Source: Anas platyrhynchos
Lineage: Eukaryota > Chordata > Aves > Anseriformes > Anatidae
Assembly (NCBI RefSeq): GCF_047663525.1
Contig: NC_092602.1
Location: forward strand, 5,153,501-5,217,500
Reading direction: 5' to 3'
Length of the DNA: 64,000 nt
In this document: positions 36,795 through 46,100 of the stretch, in pieces
Numbering within the stretch: position 1 is the stretch's first letter
Layout of the letters: each line of letters opens with the position of its first letter
Notes under the pieces: model-generated
What the model saw: only the letters and a program-made list of their open reading frames with translations
What the model was told of the DNA's origin: nothing
Database searches by the model: none
Translations under genes and position numbers: made by a program

Positions 36795-38761
36795 CTATTC
36801 GCTCCTGTGGGGGGCACGGCCCGGCCACGCTGCCCAGCGCCTCGCGACGAGCTGCGGCTGGTGGTACATGAACATCCCAGCCAGCGTCAGCCCGATGCCC
36901 AGGTAGCTGAGCCCGCTCAGGTGGCTGCCGAAGAGCAGGCGGGAGAGCAGGAGGTTGCCCACCACGGTGAGGTTGCCCAGGAGGTGGATGGTGAGGGCGG
37001 AGGTGAGGGAGAGGACGCAGAAGCTGGCCAGGTTGTAGAGGACGGAGCCAAGGCAGCTGAGCAGGACGCAGCCCCAGAGGGAGCCGTCGTAGCGCAGGAC
37101 GCCTTCCCAGGCCGGGGCCACCTCCAGCGCCACGGCCGCCCCAAAAAGGAGCCAGAAGCTGGGCAGGGCGGTGAGGCAGAGGAGGGAGACAGCGTCCAGC
37201 CGGTCCTCCTGCAGCAGCAGGCCTGGGGACAGGGGGGGGGACAGTCAGCGGGAGCTCCCCACCCAGTGCTGAAAGAAATCCCGAAAGAAATCCCAAAAAT
37301 CACAGCAAAGAGGGATGTGGGGAGCAGCCCCATCTGTGGGGACGGGGGAAAAAGGGGCTGCTCCTGGCCCTGCTGAGGCAGTTCGCAGGGTCCTGGGGTG
37401 CCCCCCAGCCCGGGGACCACAGGGACGTCACAGCACGTGCCCAGCGCTCATCCTGACGCCAGTGCCCGACCCTGCGGTGCCTGCGTGAGTCACAGGCTCC
37501 GGCCGCCGCGGCGGAGGAAACGCTCCCTTCCCAGCCGAAAAACAAGTGAGCTCGGGGCCAGACGGCTCCTCTCTGCTGCTGCCAAGGACATCGCGGCCCG
37601 GGTGGCCCCGCTGCTCCCACAGCACCCAGGGGCCCTGTGTGGGGACAATGCCACTCAGTGCACAGGGACGATGCCACTCGGCAGGGGGATTTGTAGGGGA
37701 TGCGGACCCGGCCACCCCATAGGGAGGGGACAGGGACAGAGGGGAGCAGTGTGTGTGCCTCTGTGCCAGCCAAAGGCACTGCCACCACCCCGCAGTGTCT
37801 CTGGAGCTGGCCAGTGTGCCACCGCGGGGACACCAATGTGTTTGCTCCTTGCCAACAAACCAGGGTCACCTCGGGCCAGGATCGCGGGACAGCCCCCAGG
37901 GCAGGAAGCCAGGGGCTGAGGGTGGCACTGGGGTGGCAGCAGGGACAGGGTGGTGACACTGGGGTGAGCGGACACCTCGGTGTCACCAGGCCAGGGCAGG
38001 GGACAGTGACAGGGACATCCCCAGCCTCCGAAGCAGCGGTGACACCGGTATCGAGGGTGGCAGAGGGGACCAGAGCACCCCAATGGTCATGGTGCTGGTG
38101 GCACCTCCTGGGCGCAGCACTGCCACCAGCACGGGGACACCCCGGGGGCGCGCGGGCGGCACTTACTCTGCTGCAGCGACTTGAGGGCACGCAGGACGGT
38201 GGCGGCGAGGAGGACGCAGCCGCCGGGCTGGTGGAAGTGGACGCCACCGGCGATGCTGCAGGCGGCCCCGGCGCAGACGGGCCCCATGGCCGCGTACTGC
38301 AGCGGGTGGTGCCGGCGGCCCCGCAGCAGCGCCGACAGCAGCAGGGTGGCGAGCGGGGCGGTGGCGTGCACTGCTTGCGCCGCGTCCAGCGGCACCAGGC
38401 TCAGCCCCAGGTTGCCCAGGGCCACGCTGCCGCAGAAGGTGAGGCTCAGCAGGTAGATCCTGGCCCGGGGACGGACGGATGGCAGCGGGCCCCGTGCCCA
38501 CCCCAGCGGGTACCCCAGCGCCACTGCCGCCAGCATGTGCAGGGACGACAGCAGCAGCGGGTAGCGGAAGCCGTGGGCGGCGAAAATCCATTTGTTGAGG
38601 CCGGCCAGGGCAGTGCCGGTGCCCAGCCAGGCCAGCACGGTGAGGGCCAGCGACAGAGGCGGCCCGGACAGCTGCCACCCCGGCTCAGGTCTGCGGGGCT
38701 GGAGGGTCCCGCCGGCGGCCGTCATCGCTGCTTCATCACCGCCGGGGCACCGCGGGCACAT
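36795..38761 (-). CDS. SLC35E4: SLC35E4, drug/metabolite-superfamily transporter
   Basis: This is an orphan member of the SLC35 nucleotide-sugar / triose-phosphate translocator family, a multipass membrane protein whose substrate is not established. Two coding exons, 38761-38167 and 37222-36795, join in phase 1 to give 340 residues (human about 350). I chose the upstream ATG because [13 protein letters not shown] parallels the human start MCRCPPEHHDGRM. Family landmarks are SLNKWIF-like [49 protein letters not shown] across the splice, and [20 protein letters not shown] near the end. Ten hydrophobic segments fit the family. It follows TCN2 in the same orientation, as in human. Confidence 0.96.
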
Positions 38762-39744
38762 GGGCACCGCTGCCACGCCGGCCGTGCCGGTGCGTGCGGC
38801 GTCCCCGGCTCCTCCCGGCGTCGGCGTCGGCGTCACCTGCCCAGGGTGGGCCCACGGAGGGGTCAGCCGCGGGGTGCCATGTGCAAGCGGCGCCGGCACC
38901 AAGGAGAGAGGAAAGTTTGATGGCGGGGAGCGAAGGCGGCGAGGCTCCTCCCCACCGGGCCGCCGCACGTCACCGCGGCCGGCAGTGCGGGCCTGCGGAA
39001 AACTGGAGGAGCGGCACGGCGAGCCGGGAACCGAGCCGGGAACCGGCGGCAGCGGCTGCGTGTTCCCCCCCGGAGCCGCCTGCAGCCGGAGGACCGGAGG
39101 CGGTGGGAGCACGGGCGGCCTCCATGGTGACGGCGGGGCTGCGTCAGTGTCCCCGGCTGACTCACGCCGGGGCGGGCGCCATCGCTCGCCGGGCCTGGCA
39201 CGGGCACCGGCATCCCCGCCCAGCGCACCGCCTGCCCTGGCACCGCTCCCCGCCAGCTGCCCCCGCCCTGGTCTCGTTTTAGGAGGGGATTAAATCTCAC
39301 GGGGTTTCCACGCACGTTTCAGATGGAAATACCCTGGCAGCAGTCCTCGCGTTGGGGCCACCGCGGTCCCCACCAATGCCATTGCCCCCAGCCCCTGAGG
39401 TGGGGGGTGATGTTGTCACCCCCAGCTGCTAAAATCAGGAGGTGCATAGAGGGGACTCTCCCTGCTCGTGCCTTGTCCCGCTGCTCACGGCTTCAGGCTG
39501 CCCCACAAGCACCCTCGGGGGCACCGCGCACCCCAAAAACAGGGGCTGTCAGCCACCAGAGCAGGGGACAACACCGAGGAGCTGCCGGTGCCCAAGCAGG
39601 GAGCCCGGGTGCGCCCATCCCACTGACCCCATCCTCACCCTCGCCGGCGCACAGAGAAAGCACAGCACAGCCCGGGGGATGCTGCAGAGTTTCATTGTCA
39701 TCGCCCCCATCAGTTGGGGCAGCAGCGGGGTCCCCCCCCCCCGC
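38762..39744 (-). promoter_or_regulatory. SLC35E4 upstream region (CpG-rich), TCN2 3' side
   Basis: About 980 bp between the SLC35E4 start and the TCN2 stop. The half nearer SLC35E4 (38762-39260) is dense in CpG and likely carries its promoter and 5' UTR. The rest should include the TCN2 3' UTR. No canonical AATAAA was seen for TCN2 there; AATGAA near 39700 is a weak alternative. Confidence 0.5.
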
Positions 39745-42232
39745 CTACCACTTGCTCAGGCGCAGGATGACAGTCTCCCCGTCCTCCGGTCTGTAGTCGG
39801 CAACGCCTGCGGAGAGAGGCAGCGGCCGGGGTGGCGGTGTGGTCAGGAAGACAGTCACAACCCCACAACCCCCCCAGGCACTCACTCACCCATCTGCAGG
39901 CTGCTGCCGAGGCCGCCCAGCAGCTGCCAGTAGTGCCGCTCCTGCGGCTGCGCTGCCAGGCCCAGCACCGAGGTCAGGAAGGGGCCCTGGGGGGTGTCCT
40001 GGGTCTCAAACCTGGGGGGCAGAGGGGAGTGAGGGGCCTCGGGGTCTCAAGGGTGCCAAGAGATGCAGCAGGAGGGGACAGGGTGGCAGCCCCCTGCCAG
40101 GGTCTGTGTCCCCCCTTGGCACATGGGGGCTACGCACGTGAAATTTTGGGGTCCCTGCGCTGGGGCTGCCCCGAGCAGGTCCAGGAGGGAGGCGCCGGTG
40201 GGCACGGGCACCGGGAGGTCGTAGAGCAGGTGCTGGGGGCACTGTGCCACCGGGCACTCCACCACCAGCCGCACCATCATGTTCCCCGGCCCCACGGGCA
40301 GCGGATCAATGGCGAGGGGCTTCAGCGTGTCTGTGACAAGGACAGCCACCACGGTGGCATCAGTGCCAGCCCGGTGCCAGCCCCCTTGTCCCCACCTTGT
40401 CCCCGGCTCCTACCAGGCTCCTCCTTGCACTGCATGGAGGCGATGTCCAGGTAGCTGCGGCCGTGCAGCACAGGCAGTGCCTGGGCCATGGCCGCGGCGC
40501 TGGTGAAGGCGTCCAGGCGCTGCAGCAGCGCAGCCATGGCCCGGCCGTACGCCGCATGCGTCCTGCACTTGTCGGTGGCGATGAAGACCTGGGAGGAGAG
40601 GGAGGAAGGGCTCAGGGCAGGGCTCAGGCTCAAAGCGAGGGGAGGAGTGGGTCAGGGCACGGTCCCGTGGGCACGGTGCTGCCGTGGTGCCATAGACCTG
40701 CACCCACACCTGCACCCTGCACCTGCCCGCAGGCACCCATGCTCCTGAGCTCGCACATGCACCTGCACCCGCGCCCACCTGCATGGCCAAGGGGGTGCTG
40801 AAGATGTTGCCGATGAGGCCGTTCTCACTCTGCGCCTCCACAAACCTTGCCCTGATGCCACGCACGGCTACCCGCAGCTCCGCCGCCAGCCTGGACCTGA
40901 CGAGCTGCTCCCGCTCCAGGCAGGCAAAGGCCAGTGCCACCACTGCCTCCGTGTCTGCGGGGATGCCCCGTGTCACCCTGGGTGCCGCACACCCACCCCG
41001 GTGTGTCCTCCTAGGTCCCCAAGGGTCCCACGGCCCCTTACCCACGGCACTGCTGCCTGCGTGCCGGAATCGCCGGTGCTGCTCGGCCACCAGCAGCCGC
41101 TGGATCACCTCCTCACGCACCCGCTTGCCGTGGACACACAGCGCCAGCACGCCCAGGCTATACTGGTAGTAACTGGTGAGGGGGTGGCCGTGCCGTCGGG
41201 AACCTGGGGAAGGGGCACCACTGTCACCAGGGCCAGCTGGTGGCCCTGCCAGAGCCAGGGATGCCAGCACCCAGCTGGGTGACCACCGGGACCACCCTGC
41301 GGGGCCATCCGCACCTGCCCAGTCCTTCTCCAGGTAGTACTTGAGCCACGTCACCAGGAAGCGCTGGGGACTGGGGTCTGGCGGGGGGCAGGAGGCTCGC
41401 AGCCCCAGCAGGTACAGTGCCAGCCGCCCCGTCTCCGGCCACTGCGCTGCTGCTCTGGTGTCCCTGCAAGCAGCGGGGTCAGTGTTGGGGAGCAGAGGGA
41501 CCCACGTTGTCCCCGTCCCCAACCCCACCACCTACTTGCTGTGCTTGGCATTCCGGTGGCGATGACCATGGGACGAGTGGCTGTCCGAATCCAGGCTCCT
41601 GCAAGGGATTCAGCACAAATGGGACCAGAAAGGGGGTCAGCGAACGTCCCCTTGTGACACACGGGGGTCTCAGGGGACCTACCGGCCGTAGCGTCCCTGG
41701 AAGGCATCCTGCAGGCGCTCCAGGTAGCGCCGCTCGGCGTGCAGGTCGTGGTCCCCGGCGAGGCGCAGACCCACGTAGACACCGGGGTCAGCGTCCAGCC
41801 CCGGCTTCTCCGCCAGCCCCAGCAGCCGTGCGCTCAGCACCCTCACCGCCGCCTCCTCCGGTGCCCCTGTCCCCATTGGGGGGACCCCCAAGGCATGAGG
41901 ATGGCAGCAGCGACAGCTGCGAGCCCCCAACCCATCTCCATCCTTTCCGGGGGACGCAGCGTGGCCATAGGGACACACTCCCCACCGGGACACCCCCACC
42001 CCACTGTGCGCCCCCAAAAGTCACCGAAGAGCCGGGAAGGAGGCAAAGCCAAAGGAGATGGGAAAAGGGGGGGCCCAGCCCGGTGCCACCCCCAACCCAA
42101 CCCGGTGCCACCCGCAACCCAACCTGTGGAAAAGGGGAGGGTCCCCGTGTCCAGCCGGGGGTCCCCGTTTTACTCACGGCAGCCCCGGGCGGGGAGCGCG
42201 GCCACCGGCAGCAGGACGAGGAGCAGCCACAT
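39745..42232 (-). CDS. TCN2: TCN2, transcobalamin 2
   Basis: Transcobalamin is the secreted plasma protein that binds cobalamin and delivers it to cells through CD320. Ten exons join in phase: 42232-42178, 41866-41683, 41598-41536, 41463-41315, 41203-41042, 40954-40779, 40588-40414, 40330-40138, 40011-39890 and 39806-39745. They give 446 residues (human 427). Residues 1-18 form the signal peptide (MWLLLVLLPVAALPARG). The alpha-barrel half shows GVYVGLRL, GRLALYLLGLRA, HPLTSYYQYSLGVLALC and DTEAVVALAFACL. The beta domain shows GPFLTSVLGLAA, HYWQLL and VADYRPEDGETVILRLSKW at the C-terminus. Exon 3 adds a Ser/His-rich loop (HSSHGHRHRNAKHSK). The residue aligned with human mature His173, the cobalt ligand, appears to be Ser. 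Confidence 0.96.
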
Positions 42233-43113
42233 CGCGGCGGGGGCCCGGCAGGGCTGCGGGGGGGGGACTTTGCCCGGAGCCGGGTGTGGAGCGGGGCAGG
42301 ACGCGCAGGGCGACGCGCCCCGGGCAGCGGCAGGCGGGGGGCGGCCGGCACCGGGCGGCACCGGGAGGACACGGGGCGGGGACGGGGACCGAGGGGGCGG
42401 AACGGGGCGGGGGGGGGGCGGGAGGAGGGTCCGGGGGGGGTTGTTATCGGTGTCGGTGTCGGTGTCAGTCCCGGTGCCTGTGCTGATGTTGGTCCCGGTG
42501 CCACCCCGGTGCCCAGCCCGGAGCAGCCCCGGTGCCGGTGTCAGTCCCGGTGTCAGTCCCGGTGTCACTCCCGGTGTCACTCCCGGTGACGGTGTCGGTT
42601 CCGGTGTCAGCCCCGGTGCCTATCCCGGGCACAGTCCCGGTGCCCGTGCTGATGTTGGTCCCGGTGCCACCCCGGTGCCGGTGCCACTCCCGGTGTCACT
42701 CCCGGTGTCGGTCCCGGTGTCACTCCCGGTGCCACCCCAGCCCCAGCCCCATCCCGGCCGTGCCCCAGTGCCCCCCCGGTGTCCCCCCGGGTGCCCCCCC
42801 GGTTCCCAACCCATCCCCACCCCCATCCCCATCCCGCCCCACCCCCGCTGCCCGCCCCTCCCCATTTCCCCCGCCCCTTTCCCCTCCTCCCCCCGGGCTG
42901 CCCGTGCCGTGCCTGCCCCGAGCCGTTCCCCCCGGAGCCCCCCGAGCCCCCCGGACCCCCCCCAGCCCCTCACAACCCCCTTGCACCCCGCACCCCCCCC
43001 CCCCGTACCCCGCATCCCGCGGCCGGGCCGGGGGCGCAGCGGCCCCGCACAGGCAGGGGGGGGGCAGCCCGGGGCTTGCGGAGCGGCGGCACCACGAGGG
43101 AGGCGGCGGAGCC
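42233..43113. promoter_or_regulatory. TCN2/PES1 divergent promoter interval
   Basis: 880 bp of extremely GC-rich DNA between the divergent start codons of TCN2 (minus) and PES1 (plus). This makes a shared or back-to-back promoter likely. It contains a GGTGTC-type minisatellite (42447-42735), long C runs and a CpG-dense block. No TATA box is evident. Confidence 0.65.
42447..42735. repeat. CCCGGTGTC-type minisatellite, 12-bp period
   Basis: A tandem array of imperfect 12-bp units such as CCCGGTGTCAGT and CCCGGTGTCACT, with CCCGGTGCC variants. It lies inside the divergent promoter interval. It creates long but meaningless open frames (Val-Pro-Val-Ser repeats). Confidence 0.88.
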
Positions 43114-46100
43114 ATGGGGGGGCTGGAGAAGAGAAAGGTACCGGGGGGGGGACAGGGGACAGGACCGGGACCGGGACCGGGACCGGGACGGGACGGGACG
43201 GGACGCACCGGGGGCTGGTCCCGGTCCCGGTCCCGGTCCCGGTCCCGGGGCTCCCCCGGACCCGATCCCGGTCCCGGTCTCCGTCCCCGGTTCGCCCCCC
43301 CCGGCTTCGGTTCCCCCTTATTTCCCATAGAGCCCCCCTACCTCGGTCCGGTCCCCGGTTACCCCTAGGTTCCTTTCTTCATCCTGCCCCGGTTCCCCGG
43401 GCTCCCCCCCCCCTTTTCCCCCGGTTCTCCCCTTTTCCCCCCTGCCTCCACCCCCCCCGGTTCCCCCCCACTCCCCCCAGTTCCCCCCCACCCCCCCGGT
43501 TCCCCCTCATCCCCCCGTTTCCCCCCCTTTTCCCCCTTTCTCCATCCCCACCCCCATTTCCCAGCCATGTCCCGGTGCCCCCCTCCCATGACACTGCTGT
43601 GACATCTTTCTTCTCCCCCCCCCCCCCAGTACGAGCGGGGCTCGGCCACCAACTACATCACCCGCAACAGGGCGCGGAAGAAGCTGCAGCTCAGCCTGGC
43701 CGACTTCAGGTGCGTGGTGCGGGGCCGGGGGGGGCTCTGGCTGTGGGTTAAACCAAGCTGGGACCTGGCTTCACAGCCCCTGATCCCCCCCCCGCAGGCG
43801 CCTCTGCATCCTGAAGGGGATCTACCCGCACGAGCCCAGGCACAAGAAGAAGGTGAACAAGGGCTCCACGGCCCCCAGGACCTTCTATCTCCTCAAGGAC
43901 ATCAAGTTTCTCCTCCACGAGCCCATCGTCAATAAGTTTCGGGAGTACAAGGTGCCTGCCCTGCCCGAGGGCCCTTTTGGGAGGGGGGGTACGTGGTGTT
44001 TTGGCCCCCCTTCCCGGTGCTCAGCTCCCCCTCTTTGCCCGCAGATCTTCGTCCGCAAGCTGCGGAAGGCGTACGGGAAGAGCGAGTGGGGCACGGCGGA
44101 GCGGCTGAAGGACAACAAGCCCAGCTACAAGCTCGACCACATCGTGAAGGAGAGGTGAGCCCGGCTCACTGGGGGGGGATTTTCCTCAGCAGAAATCAAC
44201 TGAGGGCACCCCAAGGTGGCTGTGAGAGCCCGTTCCCTTTCTCAAGCGAGGTCTCCGCCACTTGGTGCAGTCCCGGCTGGTTTCTGGTGGCTTTGGGGCT
44301 GGCTGTGATGCCACTTTCCCCCTCCTGCCCGGCCGCAGGTACCCAACCTTTGTAGATGCGCTGCGGGACCTGGACGATGCCCTCTCCATGTGCTTCCTCT
44401 TCTCCACTTTCCCCCGCACGGGCAAGTGCCACGTTCAGACCATCCAGCTCTGTCGGCGCCTGGCCGTCGAGTTCCTCAACTACGTCGTGGCGTCCCGCTC
44501 CCTGCGCAAGGTGGGTTCCCCAGCGAGGGATGAGTCCTGCAGGGCTGTCCCCGATGCTTCCTCACACCCCCCTGCTGCCCCGGGGAAGGCTGATGAGAAG
44601 CAGGGGACACCCCTGGCCTTCATCCCTTGCTCTGCTCCCTGCCAGGTCTTCCTCTCCATCAAGGGCATCTACTACCAGGCGGAGGTGCTGGGGCAGCCCG
44701 TCACCTGGATCACCCCTTACGCTTTCGCCCACGATGTGAGTACTGGGGCACAGCAGGACCTGTGCTGCTGCTGCTGCTTTGCTGTTTCCTTCCCTGGGGC
44801 TGGGGAAGGGTGGCAGGGACATCTCCTCCCTCTACATCTCCTCCTTCTCGTGCTAGGGGGACAAATCGGGCAGTGCCTGTGGTGGAATCCACGAGGTTTG
44901 GTTTGGCAGCCCTATGGGGACGTAGCCCCTTTCCATCAGGGATGGCAGTGACCGTGGCCATGGTGCCTGGCCATACCGGTCTCCCAAGCTGTTACACTCC
45001 TCCTTTTATCAATTATTTTACCCTTATTAAAGATTAGCTGGTAGTTACCTCATCTGGAGGTGCCAAAGCACGTCGGACCCCGCGCCCTCTTTGCCAGGGC
45101 GGCGAGGCAGCATGCTCATGGCACAGTCATCCCAGAGGGGCTCTGCGGGAGCTGAGGGTGATGCAGCCCAAAGAGCTGTCCCTGTCCAGTGTCTGGAGGT
45201 GGGCAGAAATCTCTAGACCTGGCTGTGAAGAGGGCAGGACCTTCCTCCATCTGCAGATGGGGCCAGAGTGGGGGCGAGTGAGCAGCGCAGCAGCTTCGTG
45301 CCCCAAGCTGGTGCTGGAAGACCGGGGCCCTGCACCTGATGAGGGGATCCGGTCCTTCATCCTCATTTTCTCACCTTCCCTGCCTGCCCGCAGCACCCCA
45401 CGGATGTGGATTACCGCGTGATGGCCACCTTCACCGAGTTCTACACCACCTTGCTGGGCTTCGTCAACTTTCGCCTCTACCACTCGCTCAACCTGCATTA
45501 TCCACCCAAGGTGAGGCTGCTGCCTGCCCCGGGGGCACCAGGCTGGTGGCAGCACTTGCCGCAGGGAGCAGAGCCCCGGCAGGACCTGTGTGGGTGGTGG
45601 AAGGGCTGGAGCAGAGGATGTTTGGGCTCTCCAGGCCTGGGAGCTGTCTCCCCATCTTTGTTTCTCCTCAGATCGATGGCCAGGCGGAGGTGGAATTAAA
45701 GCCTGCAGAGGGCAAGGAGTACGCCATGGATTCGGAGAGCTACCTGGAGGTGAGGGACGCTGCTGCCACCAGGGTCAGCGTTAGGACCTGTGTGGCCTTG
45801 GTGTTCACGTTGACCCCTCCTGGTGTGGAGAACTCGTGGTGCAGGGACTGAGGAGCAGAGCCTGATCGCCCCTTTGGGCTGGCCGGAGGAGGCAATCGGT
45901 GCCTGCCCTCGGGGGATTTCCTCTGCGAGCCTGCCTCTTACGTCTTCTCGGTCTCCTGCTGCAGAAACTGTCGGCTCTGAGCGCCAGCCTGGTGCGCGTG
46001 GTGGCACCAGCCCAGGAGGACGAGGTGGAGATGGATGAGTTCCCTGTGGAGGGGGTAAGAGCCTGGCGGGGTGGCTCTGCAGCATGTCTCATGGCTGGGC

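Noticed and set aside
36018-36906. Cys- and His-rich open frames on both strands
   Set aside because: They are translations of the CA/TG minisatellite, in the SLC35E4 3' UTR region and its last exon.
37700-38920. 406-codon open frame on the plus strand
   Set aside because: It is antisense to SLC35E4 exon 1 and its flanks; it is only a GC-bias shadow.
41739-43751. 670-codon open frame on the plus strand
   Set aside because: It runs antisense through TCN2 exon 2, then through the CCCGGTGTC minisatellite and across PES1 exons in another frame. Its content is repeat-driven Pro/Val/Ser with no domain.
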